From Pempheris klunzingeri (lineage: Eukaryota > Chordata > Actinopteri > Acropomatiformes > Pempheridae), in assembly GCF_042242105.1 (NCBI RefSeq), contig NC_092013.1, positions 4,087,987-4,151,986 on the forward strand: a stretch of DNA of 64,000 bases, in the 5' to 3' direction. Every line of letters begins with the position of its first letter. Within the stretch, counting starts at the first letter, position 1. The notes beneath the pieces are model-generated. The model ran no database searches, was not told the origin of the DNA, and saw only the letters and a list, made by a program, of their open reading frames with translations. Of this stretch, positions 1 to 9,677 are shown one piece after another. Both the position numbers and the translations under genes were made by a program.

Positions 1-35
1 TCTAAAGGTCCCTGGTTCGATCCCGGGTTTCGGCA
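1..35 (+). tRNA. tRNA-Phe(GAA), 3' part only (cut by window start)
   Basis: The first 35 bases are identical to the 3' part of the three complete tRNA-Phe genes further on: the end of the anticodon stem, variable loop, T arm with the B box GGTTCGATCC, acceptor 3' strand and discriminator A at 35. A Pol III stop candidate (TTTT) follows at about 49-52. The 5' half, with the anticodon, lies before the window, so the isotype is assigned by identity to the other copies. This copy is on + while the other three are on -. Confidence 0.85.
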
Positions 36-544
36 GTGAAGAGGTTCATTTTGACCTCATATCGATATTGATGGATGTCATGAAGGAAGTGAAACAAGTG
101 TGTTGCAATGCAGGTGCAGCAACATGGGTGAGAAAATCTCCCTACTGGTTAAAATGATCGCTGACTGACATGTAAGGATTTAAACTTAGAGTTACTCTCT
201 CCATTTAACATGTGTGACGTGTTTTCTTTCTCTGAGTATAACCTGAATGATCTGCAACATTCATTCATATATTTAGGATTCAAAATCTACATGAAACTAA
301 AAGTGAATTAAACCTTTGACAACAGCCGACTGTTACTTCTTTTGCTGCTGAATATGATAACATCTCTGGATTATTAATATTATTATTACACTGTACCTGG
401 ATCTCACCTCCAGTAATATCACCAATATGTGTTTGTTTTTATTTCTCAATAATTCCTCCATATCTTTGTTTATCATCCCCTGCCCTCGTAAAACACTGTA
501 CCCTGAACACATCATACAGTGATCACAATCAGCATGTTCCACCA
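36..544. other. tRNA-Phe 3' flank and spacer
   Basis: No protein gene is visible. The first 100 bases resemble the flank lying 3' of the tRNA gene at 1957-2029: both share a GTGTTGCA-TGCAG-TGCAGCA segment. This suggests that the tRNA was duplicated together with its flank. The rest is AT-rich spacer. Confidence 0.5.
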
Positions 545-571
545 ACCCTGGTTCGTTCCCAGGTTTTGGCA
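545..571 (+). pseudogene. Relict tRNA-Phe 3' end (T arm and acceptor strand)
   Basis: The 27 bases match the 3' end of the intact tRNA-Phe copies with a few changes. A five-pair T stem (CCTGG/CCAGG) and a TTCGTTC loop survive, followed by a TTTGGCA acceptor end. The 5' half is not recognisable. The sequence after it (572-700) is clearly similar to the reverse complement of the 3' flanks of the tRNA genes at 1523-1595 and 1957-2029, including a CATGAAAGTGGGTTGCA block shared with about 1470-1486. This marks it as a decayed fifth cassette. Confidence 0.7.
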
Positions 572-1290
572 GCAAAGGAGCTTCCTTTGAGGGCACAGGG
601 CTTAGAGCTTAGACATGAAAGTGGGTTGCAATGCATGTCTGCAGCACCGTGGGTTGGTTGCACAGCTATGATGATGATGATGAAGATCAATACAAACAGA
701 AGAGATGTGCAGCTCATCTTCCTGCTTCTTGTTGACGCCACTTCATGTAGCATGTTTGACACTCGAGGGACGGCGTCGCTTTTGTGAATGTAGCTTGAAT
801 GACAAGCGATATTCACATGTTTTGGTTGCGAAATTACGCCCAAGCATCGGTCGAATTAAAAACCATCTATCGCGAACGCACCAGTGGGAGGACAGAGACA
901 AAGAAAGCTTTCGTCTTCTTTCTTCTTTCATTCTGTGCTCTGATAAATGAGGGTTCGTACTTATTATTCAGCACAGGAAAAAGCAAAGGGAGTGTGACTC
1001 TTTGTCAGCCTCCGCAGGTTCTCCTACACGTTTGGAGATGGAGGAGTGAGGCCTCACCAGTAGATGCAGCTAAATCCTACACACAGGTTCCTTTGTAAAG
1101 TAGGAAACAGCACAGTGGGACAGCATTAATGAGAAAAACTAACTGCTTAAACTGGTCTGTGTTATCGGCTTATTAAAGACTTCACTAGGTTTATTACTGC
1201 ATCAGTTATGATTCAGAGATGTTTCAGCCTCATCATTTGTATTTTCTCTCATTTTCTGTAATTTTTTTTCTAATAGTTTGCCTCTGTGGA
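572..1290. other. Duplicated tRNA flank and spacer, no gene
   Basis: 572-720 is the flank shared with the other tRNA cassettes, including a run of ATG triplets near 668-683 and an ACAAACAGAAGAGA block also found (reverse complement) near 1898-1911. The remainder to 1290 holds short reading frames with no recognisable protein similarity. I support no gene here. Confidence 0.5.
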
Positions 1291-1350
1291 AGTAAGTAAG
1301 TAAAGTTTATTTAGTAGTTTTAAAGTCACAAAGTGCTTCACAGGAGTAAA
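1291..1350 (-). mobile_element. LINE 3' tail fragment (L2-like), 5'-truncated
   Basis: Read on -, this gives GCACTTTGTGAC, a short spacer, then CTAAATAAACTTTACTTACTTACTT. An AAGCACTTTGT core followed by an AATAAA-like motif and a short tandem tail is the usual 3' end of fish L2-type LINEs. A related tail with the same TTAC repeat sits at 58530-58615. Only about 60 bases remain. Confidence 0.5.
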
Positions 1351-1522
1351 AAGAATTTAAAACAATATTTATATATGTGATAAAATCATGAATAAGATGA
1401 TAAAAACAAGAAGGAACAGATGTAAAACACACCGATCATAACTCATAAACGTTGGACTTCACTCATGCACTGCAACCCACTTTCATGTATAATTTCTAAG
1501 CCCTCAAAAGAAGCCCTCATGC

Positions 1523-1595
1523 TGCCGAAACCCGGGATCGAACCAGGGACCTTTAGATCTTCAGTCTAACGCTCTCCCAACTGAGCTATTTCGGC
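1523..1595 (-). tRNA. tRNA-Phe(GAA)
   Basis: This is a complete 73-nt tRNA gene on - with no intron. It reads GCCGAAATAGCTCAGTTGGG at the 5' end, and the anticodon loop CTGAAGA carries GAA. The T arm is GGTTCGATCC and the 3' end TTTCGGC pairs with GCCGAAA; the discriminator is A. The A box (TAGCTCAGTTGGG) and B box (GGTTCGATCC) Pol III promoter elements are both intact. A TTTT stop lies about 15 bases past the gene. It is identical in sequence to the copies at 1957 and 4745. Confidence 0.97.
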
Positions 1596-1631
1596 CTCCG
1601 TAGGTGGTTATGATGTAATGTGTTGCTGTGG

Positions 1632-1645
1632 CCACCAGAGGTCGG
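1632..1645 (+). promoter_or_regulatory. Conserved upstream motif of tRNA-Phe (CTCF-like core)
   Basis: CCACCAGAGGTCGG lies about 36 bases upstream of the tRNA-Phe gene at 1523-1595. Closely related versions occur at the same distance upstream of the other two complete copies: CCAGCAGAGGTCGG near 2064-2077 and CGGCAGAGGTC near 4852-4862. The core resembles the CTCF consensus CCASYAGRKGGC but differs from it at one or two positions. The shared position is seen directly; the CTCF reading is inference. Confidence 0.4.
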
Positions 1646-1956
1646 ACTGTTATTAATGCTTTTCTTGCACAGGCACTGTTGACAGATGTAGATGTGAAGA
1701 AAATGTTTTGATCATTTCCCCCTGATTATTAATAATAATTACTAATACTACAACTTGGTAGATGAAGCTTTTAATTCTAGTGTCTTAACATTTTCTCTGT
1801 GTGTTTAAGTGAACAGTTTTCCTTCATGTGAGAGTTTAACGCATTTCTTATGAATGCTGCTGCATCTGCAACACACTTCTGCACATAACATCCGTCTCTT
1901 CTGTTTGTACAAACCTTCATCATCATACATTTGCAACCAAAAGAAGCCCTTTTCAC

Positions 1957-2029
1957 TGCCGAAACCCGGGATCGAACCAGGGACCTTTAGATCTTCAGTC
2001 TAACGCTCTCCCAACTGAGCTATTTCGGC
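1957..2029 (-). tRNA. tRNA-Phe(GAA)
   Basis: A second complete 73-nt copy on -, identical to the one at 1523-1595: GAA anticodon, intact A and B boxes, full acceptor pairing, discriminator A. Downstream on - the flank has a TTTT about 15 bases past the gene, a suitable Pol III stop. Its 3' flank is shared with the relict copy at 545-571. Confidence 0.97.
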
Positions 2030-2063
2030 CTGTACTGCTGCAGCAGTGTGATTTCCTGCTGTG

Positions 2064-2077
2064 ACCAGCAGAGGTCG
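2064..2077 (+). promoter_or_regulatory. Conserved upstream motif of tRNA-Phe, second copy
   Basis: CCAGCAGAGGTCGG lies about 34 bases upstream of the tRNA at 1957-2029 and matches the motif at 1632-1645 at 13 of 14 positions. The rest of the 5' flank is much less alike, so this block has been kept or spread preferentially. Confidence 0.4.
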
Positions 2078-3305
2078 GTCTTTATCTGACACCATGACCA
2101 CATATCTAATCATTGATAACACTTAGCTTTTAATCCTGGTGTCTTAAAAATAAAAACAATGCATAAATGGAAGAAAACAGGACAAATAACTAAAGTGCCA
2201 AAAATAAAGATGCAGAATGGCACATTTCAGAATATTATGTATCACTGTATTATAATAAGAGCAGAACATGAAAATACTGAAGTAAAAACAGCACTGTGTG
2301 AATGTACTTTGTTGTTTTCCATAACTAATGACCCAGAACACCTCCACTCCTCCTCCACGTCGACCTTAAACTGTTCTTGTGTAGTTCAGGATGTTTGAAT
2401 CACAGAGTTCAGGTTTGCCGATGATGGAGGATGTCAGCCGTGATGAACTGAGGGCAGAGAGCCAAATTATGTTTAGTGTATCTATATTTAATCTGGTAGT
2501 CTGCAGCGACACGGCTTAACACAACACTCCAGTTGTTTGGGAGAGCGCAGAGTGTCCCCCTTCAGCTAATGCATCATACGAGCCTCTAACGTACACAACT
2601 GAACATTTCTGTCATGCTGTTTGCCTCACAGTGGGGGTTTCCTGCATTTTCTTAAGTGCTGCATGTAAACTTATAGCTTTCTTACAGCTCACTACCACAC
2701 CCTCCTGAGACCTGGAGGAAAAAGGGTTTCAGTATAAGCAGATACTATTTGCACCCAGGCGTAAATAGCACATTTGCTATTGTTTGATGTTGGAAAGATG
2801 ATATTTTATGTTTAATTTAGCCTTTAATTTAATTTTACTTCTTATTTTAGCCCAAACCATGATTTTTTTTTCCTAAACCCAACCAAACTGCCACTGAAAA
2901 CTGATAATAGTAACAGAAAACTGAAATATATATATAAGTTAACTAAGTTTACACATAAATGAATCTAAGTTACTGTGGGTTTCTGTTCTCCTGGGTGAAG
3001 GTCATGTAACTAAACCATTCAACCACCACACCTACTTTAATTTATCGTCCTTTATACTGTGTGACCAGACCAGGTGTAAATAGCTGAACAGTGTCTGGCT
3101 ATTGGAAACAATTCTTTTTCCTCAAAAATGCTATTTATTCATTTGTTTCTTAGGACATGTCTCCTGTAGTGGACATCAGGTCTTTTCCACAAAAAAGTAC
3201 ATTACATGGCACCAACAGTTAATAATAATAAAACAATACATACACAAGGCTTGAAATTTCATGAGAAGAGGCAAAAAACATTTTATTCCAACTTTATGGG
3301 CAACA

Positions 3306-3307
<2 letters not shown>

Positions 3308-3343
<36 letters not shown>
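3308..3343. repeat. (TA)n microsatellite
   Basis: An uninterrupted run of about 18 TA units. It produces spurious YIYIYI reading frames on both strands. Confidence 0.95.
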
Positions 3344-3346
<3 letters not shown>

Positions 3347-3757
3347 CTTTATATATATACAAAACATAAGAACAGCTTAACATCAGATATAAAAGAGATG
3401 AAATGAAATGCAGTCAGTGGTCAGAGATATTTTATATTTCTCCATCTTCTGCTTGACTGATTTTTCTGTGTTTTCTCTTCTCAGTTTGTTTTCTTCTTCT
3501 TCTTTTTCTTTTACTGCTGCAGAACACGTAGTCTGGACTTGCAACTGTTTGCTTGAGTGAGCTTCAGCCTTAAAGCGTTTTTTTTGCTTAGTGCATCAGT
3601 TCCTCAAACTCCTGCACAACCAGTTTCTTTCAGCAAATACCTCACATGAACTTTTTCCAGTGCATCATGTCCTTATCTCGTAATGCTTGTGAGCAGATGC
3701 TGGTTCAATAAGAGCGACTCTGCACACGAGGCCTCACGGCTAAACGCTCTCAAGTTG

Positions 3758-3791
3758 ATTTAATTTAATTTAATTTAATTTAATTTAATTT
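3758..3791. repeat. (TTTAA)n tandem repeat
   Basis: About seven perfect copies of a 5-bp unit. Confidence 0.95.
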
Positions 3792-4744
3792 CACTGTTCT
3801 CTCATTTAAATGTCTCTGCTCTTGTTTGTCATAACAAGACACGTCAATGTTTTCTGCGGAAAGTTTATGGAAATGAGACACGTGAAAAGAAATGTTTGGG
3901 AAATGTTTAGGGTTTTGTTACCTGTTCCCTTAAAAACAAAAAAATATATACACAAATAAATTAATACAGACATTAATAAAGAAGAGAAAAAATAGTAAAA
4001 TAAAAGATAAATGAATAAATATGTATGAATATATGAAATTAAATAGACTCAATGTAATAAATATAAAATAAATGTAAGTAAATGAAAATGTAGAAGTAAA
4101 TTGAAGGCATGGATCCATTTATGTATGTTTAAATACCGTCTCTTATATATGTCTTTTTAATATTTTATATATATATATATATATATAGTATTTCTAAATG
4201 GATTTATTCTATTTATTTTTTGATACTTTTATATATTTATATTTAGCCTTCTAAGTTACATAAATCACTGAGTCCGTTTTTATTTTCATTAAAATTAAAA
4301 TGTTTGCTTTCAGTTCAGTTTAGTCTCAGTTACTTTTCAGAGTGGGTTAACAATGTTTTGTTTTAGTTTGGTCTCCATTAGTTTTAGTCTCAGTTCTGTG
4401 TAATGACACAGGGGTTATTTTTCAGGGGCGGATTCAAGAAGTTCAGACTTTTTCAGAGTTTTACAGCACAAACACTCCCACTCACATCCCATAGACATTC
4501 CCTGTATATTCTTATTTTATTTTGATTGGTTTTATAGATTATTTATTATATTTAGTTATGTAATTGCTGTTTTGGTTAGTTTTTGTTTTATTCTATTGTC
4601 TAGTTTTTGTTTTCAGTCAAGTTAAATAACATTTTCCCTCACACTTGTAGTTCCTAGTTCAGTTTTAGTGATGATGTCCTTATTAATGAGCTGAAAAACA
4701 TTATTGTGCATGTTTTCTTTATCAATAAAAACGGATCCCCGTCC

Positions 4745-4817
4745 TGCCGAAACCCGGGATCGAACCAGGGACCTTTAGATCTTCAGTCTAACGCTCTCCC
4801 AACTGAGCTATTTCGGC
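4745..4817 (-). tRNA. tRNA-Phe(GAA)
   Basis: A third complete 73-nt tRNA-Phe gene on -, identical in the gene body to the other two and 2.7 kb away. The anticodon is GAA, with intact A and B boxes and discriminator A. The stop candidate TTTTT lies about 15 bases past the 3' end. Its flanks are more diverged from the other copies than theirs are from each other, apart from the upstream CAGAGGTC block. Confidence 0.97.
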
Positions 4818-4851
4818 CTGTAGCTCCTCCGGCTGTAATGACAGCTTATGA

Positions 4852-4862
4852 CGGCAGAGGTC
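4852..4862 (+). promoter_or_regulatory. Conserved upstream motif of tRNA-Phe, third copy
   Basis: CGGCAGAGGTC lies about 34 bases upstream of the tRNA at 4745-4817. It is the most diverged of the three versions, but the CAGAGGTC core and the distance are kept. Confidence 0.35.
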
Positions 4863-6014
4863 CCCCTTCAGTTTGTCCAGGTGTCTCTATATATTTATAT
4901 GACTGATCACTATCCCAGAATCTGTGTTTGACATTTAAATATCTTCCCATTTCTGCTAAAATTAGATTGAATCGGAAAAAATCCCCCACAGTGGCAGCAG
5001 CAGCAGCAGCAGCAGCAGCTTTGGTTGCTCTCGCCTGGTTTAAGTGCTGCTCGCTTTACTTTGTCCTGCAGGCTTCATCCCACGTAGGTGACCTTCTTTT
5101 TCCCATGCTGCAGAGGTCTGCAGCGCCGCCCTCCCACGCAGCAACAAAGCCCACGTAAAGTTTTTTTTTTTTCCAAACAGCACGCTGGCCGCTTTTCAGC
5201 TGGTGCAAAACAGCGCAGCTCACAGGCGGGAGTGCGGCATGAGGCCCCTGCAGGGCGCTGGGGGTGCTCGGTGCCCACTGAGGGCACGAGCATGGGTGCA
5301 CCCACTGAAATAACAATAAAGGATGTCTTCTCATCATAATGCATGAAGCCGGTTCACCAGTGGAGTTTGCGTTTGCCATGCCAACAGTGACAAGACAGCG
5401 CTAAAATTAACACACGCAAATTGCACCGCCTACTCGCTTTATATATCACGGGCTGATTGTTATGAGTGCACAGACTGTATGTCACACGCAAAACGTAGTC
5501 TCATGCGTGTTTGTGTGGTTTTGTGCAGGAGGACTTGCTGTTCTCCAGCTCAGCAGTGAGTCTCTCTGTGTGTGTCCCCTCAGGAGCCGAGGGAATAATC
5601 ATGTGAGCTGCACGGACAGGCCTGCACACTGTCCTCATGCTGTTCCCCTCACAGCAGGTCTTCCTCATAAGTCAGAGCCTTCATGGGGTTTATTACAGGC
5701 CGGGGCTTTTTATCCACACAAAGCCTGGGAACCCCTGGCCCCAGGCTTTGTGGTCGGAAGTAAACATATACAGCACTGGTGTGTCAGTGTTTTTTCTTTA
5801 TTACTGTTATTCTCTACATTGATTAGACTGGACTTGTGTAGTAAGCAGAAAAAAATGTGTGAAACAAACCAGAATATGTTTTTATATGTTAGATCCAATC
5901 AGGTTTTCCAACCCAAACCATCTCAGGTGGGTTTCTGTCAGGTGATTGAGGAGGTCAGGACACCTGTCACTCTCCTTCTTGGTTAAATAGTCCTGGAGGT
6001 GAAAAATAAAAACA
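4863..6014. other. Gene-free spacer
   Basis: No gene recognised. A short (GCA)n run lies at 4996-5018. A 174-residue open frame on + at 5462-5986 has no domain I know, no splice-site support and ordinary spacer composition; I treat it as chance. The part just before 6015 may already be diverged transposon end. Confidence 0.5.
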
Positions 6015-7110
6015 AATGATAGTCCCACTGAAGCTCAAACCCCTTCACACCATCACACCTCCTCCTCCAGGCTTGACGGTGGGAAACGCACATGTAGAAA
6101 CCATCAGACCAAAGTATTTCCACCGGTCTAAATGTCCGTTCTTTATGTTTTCTTGGCCAAAGCAGATCTTTTCTTCTGCTTCTTCTTGTTCTTCCTCAGT
6201 TGTGGCGTCTTTGCACCATGAAGGCCTGACTGGTTCACACAGCATCCTCTTGATGCTGAGATGTTTCTGCTACTTGAACCATGTGAAAAATTTATGTGGC
6301 TCCAATCTGAGCTGCTGTTAATTAGCAGTTTCTGATGCTAATTACTCTGATGGACTGCAGCAGAGGAAACTCTTGGTTTTCCTTTCCTACGTCGTTCCTC
6401 ATGAGAGACAGTTTTCTCTACAGCGTTTGATGGTTTTTGAGACGGAACTAAGCACAATTCAAAGTTCATGGTCTTCATATCGTAAAGTAATGATGGACTC
6501 TTTACGTAGATGAGTGGTTCTTGCTATAATTTGGATTAAAACAGTAAAAAATCCACATCCACACCTCTGATCCCGGTTCTGTTTGAGGTTTCCTCCCGTT
6601 AAAGGGAAGTTTTTCCTGCCACTGTTGCCTAATATAACATCTGATGCTGCTCACGTTCTTGAATCTTTCATTTTGAATTCCTGAATCGTTGAGTCTCTCT
6701 CTTAATTAAAGAGTTGGGTCTTACCTGCTCTGTAATGAATTGTTGCTATATAAATAAAGACTGATTGATTGATTGATTGATTGATTGATAGTGGAATAGG
6801 GCTGCTCACTGTACAGACCTGTGTACCAAACACAACTGATGGTCTCAAACACATGAAGAAGACAAGAAATCCCACAAATTAACACGTGTTAATAGAAAAC
6901 CATCCAGGTGACGACCTCAATGAGCGTGTACATCTGTCGCCACTCTGAAGAATATAAAATATAGAAAAAATGATTCTTTTTTGTTTGCTACATAATCTAA
7001 ATGTGCTCCTTCGTAGTTTTGATGTCTTCAATATTAATCTTCAATGCAGAAAATAATGAAAATAAAGAAAGGGCACTGAATGGGAAGCTGCGTCCAAACT
7101 ACGGCAGAAG
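6015..7110 (-). mobile_element. Decayed Tc1/mariner-like DNA transposon, interrupted by a LINE tail
   Basis: This matches, from memory, a Tc1-like element common in fish, in - orientation. Recognisable blocks in order along + are a CACACCTCCTCCTCCAGGCTT segment, CATCAGACCAAAG, TTTCTTGGCC-like sequence near 6150, CATGAAGGCCTGACTGGTTCACACAG near 6220, GAGCTGCTGTTAA near 6310, CAACTGATGGTC at 6830, GACAAGAAATCCCAC near 6860, and ATGAAAATAAAGAAA near 7057 followed by GTCCAAACT near the terminal repeat at 7092-7100. The transposase reading frame, on -, is broken by many changes. The left end is not clear and may be truncated. A LINE 3' end lies inside it at about 6575-6790. Confidence 0.75.
6575..6790 (+). 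mobile_element. LINE 3' end (L2-type) inserted in the Tc1-like element
   Basis: The segment runs from GGTTCTGTTTGAGGTTTCC through AAAGGGAAGTTTTTCCTGCC to GCTATATAAATAAAGACTG and then a (GATT)n tail. A longer copy of the same 3' end lies at 50945-51565, where coding remains of an L2-type ORF precede it. Tc1-like sequence resumes on the far side (GATAGTGGAATAGGGCTG...), so the LINE landed in an already resident transposon. Confidence 0.7.
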
Positions 7111-7290
7111 AGACAGCACACATGAAAAGGCAGCACATCCTAAGTATCTACTATTTATTGGTATAATTCAGCATTGCATGGTGGTACACTCACATAAAAA
7201 CAACACCATGGACACAGCCTATACACATAGTATTGTTCATACAGTATAATATACATCTTTTTCAGGTGTTTACATTCAAGGATGCATCAA

Positions 7291-7291
<1 letters not shown>

Positions 7292-7321
<30 letters not shown>
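7292..7321. repeat. (GT)n microsatellite
   Basis: About 14 GT units. A (CT)n then (GT)n compound run lies nearby at 7420-7449. Confidence 0.95.
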
Positions 7322-7322
<1 letters not shown>

Positions 7323-7418
7323 CTCCAGTGTTCGTACAGCTTTAGAGGAGTGAACACACAAGCAGGTAGAACAACAGCAAACACCGACCTGTTAACAATC
7401 CCACCCATGTGACGGACA

Positions 7419-7449
<31 letters not shown>

Positions 7450-7835
7450 ATCACCTGCAGACCAGGTGACGAGTGCTGAGGATTTCACATGTGGTTCCTT
7501 TAGATCTGGTCGGTATTTACAGCATGTGCATGGACGTTACTTCCAACCTTATCGCCTTAAATATAAGGCAATCAGCCTAACATGGTTTCCTGTTGTTTTG
7601 TCCATTTTTACAGCAAACTTTACCCCTCAACAGCTAATTAATCATGAAATAGATTTATTTATTTGTTCTATTTCAAGGACTAGTTAGGCATTTTGAGAAA
7701 GATGCACGTCTGTTTCCTTAGATTAGATGATATAAGAAACTTTATGGAGACACGTACTTGTTACAGCCGTGTTTGAATTTGGTTCTAAGTAAGAGGATAA
7801 TGTACAATATGATTCAAGATTGGGGTTTATTTTGC

Positions 7836-8400
7836 ATTAATTGCTGCCACCTACTGTACATTATCCTGCTTATTACATGGCTTTGTACTATAGAAATCAA
7901 CAAAATACTGACTTAAAAAAAGATTTCTAGCAGTCTTGAAGGTGTTTTTATGCCCCAAAAAGGGGCGTAAGGATGAAGATACTCTGGACGATGCTGATCT
8001 GATCTACACAGAAATAACAGACAGAGATGATGACTGACTGATTCAACAAAAAATGTGTAATAAATCATGATAAAATCTAATAAAATTAGAAAATATAGAT
8101 AATAAGTTTGATATAACTGAATATGGCACCACAGATAGCGGCCGGTTAGCTTAGCTCATTACACAGATTCTGATTGGTCAGTTACAGCATTCGACTGTCT
8201 GTCAGTTCTGTATTACAGCAGCTATGATAGCAGAAGCAATAACTTGGTTTTTTAATCCATAAAATCATTTTTAAATCTATATTTTGTGTCAAGTTATTGT
8301 TTTCTTTAGCAAGTAGCCACATAATCAGTGGGATAACGTTCAGCCGCATCACTCTGTCGGCTAACGGCCGGCTCGCTGCACATTATCCCTTACACGTTAC
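7836..8400. mobile_element. Fold-back or MITE-like repeat, family B, copy 1
   Basis: Similar blocks occur in opposite orientation at the two ends. GTACATTATCCTGCTTATTACA at the left corresponds to the reverse complement of GCTGCACATTATCCC-type sequence at the right (about 8373-8387). A second copy with the same blocks lies at 39580-40110. No transposase frame is visible. The superfamily is not assigned; such palindromic non-autonomous elements are common in fish. Confidence 0.5.
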
Positions 8401-9640
8401 ATTTGTGTAAAATCCACAGTGTAAAAACTGGATATCAAATAAGTTTCTCTGTTTCCAAGCTACATATTCACCATATGGACATTTGCTTGTTTGTTTCTGG
8501 ATTTTTGTTCCCTTTGATATCCTGCTTTCTTTTCTCTTTTAGTACTTTCATCTTGTACTCCTAACCTTTGGAGTTTGGAGTCACCACCTCTGGTGTTTCC
8601 TCATTGAAAATTTATAATATTTATGATGACGTTTCCTCAGTTCCTGTTTTTTTTTGAGCGCTTTATTGATAACAAAGTCATTTATTGCTTTATGCGTGAC
8701 TGATGGGAGTTAATGTTGTATTGTGTGAAACGTGCTATACAAATAGTCGGATTAATTAATTGTTTGGGGGCATTGATCCTCTCATCTAATTCTCTGCAAG
8801 AAAGCATATCCGTGTATTTTTTTCCAAAATGTCAAACTACTACTTTAAACAATGTGCTCACCTTATCCCTCCAGTGTATGCAAAACATGAATAAAACATT
8901 ACACCATTTTGTACAAACTGGGGAGCGAAAGAGTTGCATTTATATGATGGAGCTTCTATAAACACTGTAGCATTGACTGTAACGTTTAATCACTACTTAA
9001 GCTAAAGCAAAACTGCATTTAATATTTCACACGCGCCTTTAATTGTTCTCTGACTTGTTTCTCCTCATCCCACTGTTACATTTCATGTCACGTTTTGTTG
9101 CTTGTAAATATCCAACATGTTCCCCTTTTTGGTTCAGGATAAACAACCTGCCATCTAGCCAGACTTCCAGTGCAGAGTTAAGGCAGAGACAATATTAAAT
9201 ACATTCAAAAAGAGTTTTGTTTTTTAGTGTTTATCTGTTCAAAATGTATTAATATCTTTTCAAAGCTGCCTTGGAGCATCTGAGTGGGTGGCAGATCAGA
9301 TCATCTGCCTGCTGAACGCTTTCTCTGGAGCAGTCAGGTACTCTATCACACAGCAGCGCATGTAAACAGGCTTCACTTTGTGGCAGAATGTATATTATAT
9401 ACACTAGTTGTGTGTTTGTTGTTGTATGATTTTCTCCATCTGCAGTGCGCTCCACACTGACGTCAGCATCCAGCTCCCTCTGCTGCCTGAGCCCAACGCT
9501 AGCTGTGTTTAGCATCGGCTTGCTGCTGGTGGTTGCATTAAAACATCTCCCAGAGGTGGAAATGTGTTTTTCACATTTCTTGGACTGGCTTCACGCACCA
9601 GTACTTTTCATAATGGAACACACCTGTGACTATATTCTGG
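8401..9640. other. Gene-free spacer downstream of gpr22
   Basis: AT-rich sequence with no gene seen. It probably contains the 3' UTR of the receptor gene, which reads leftward from 9678. Confidence 0.5.
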
Positions 9641-9642
9641 TT

Positions 9643-9648
9643 TTTAAT
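9643..9648 (-). promoter_or_regulatory. Possible poly(A) signal for gpr22 (ATTAAA)
   Basis: ATTAAA on -, about 30 bases past the stop codon at 9678-9680. This would give a very short 3' UTR. Other signals further left cannot be excluded. Confidence 0.3.
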
Positions 9649-9677
9649 TACTCTAGCCGGGCTCGTGTTTGTCAGTC

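Larger units (their letters stand above)
2090..4744. other. Gene-free AT-rich spacer inside the tRNA cluster
   Basis: No gene is supported. It contains a TA microsatellite at about 3308-3343, a TTTAA tandem repeat at 3758-3791, a second TA run near 4162-4187, and A/T-rich low-complexity sequence at 3930-4260. Reading frames here are compositional, rich in Y, I and F. Confidence 0.6.

Noticed and set aside
5462-5986. 174-residue open frame on +
   Set aside because: No recognisable domain, no splice-site or promoter support, and ordinary spacer composition; likely chance.
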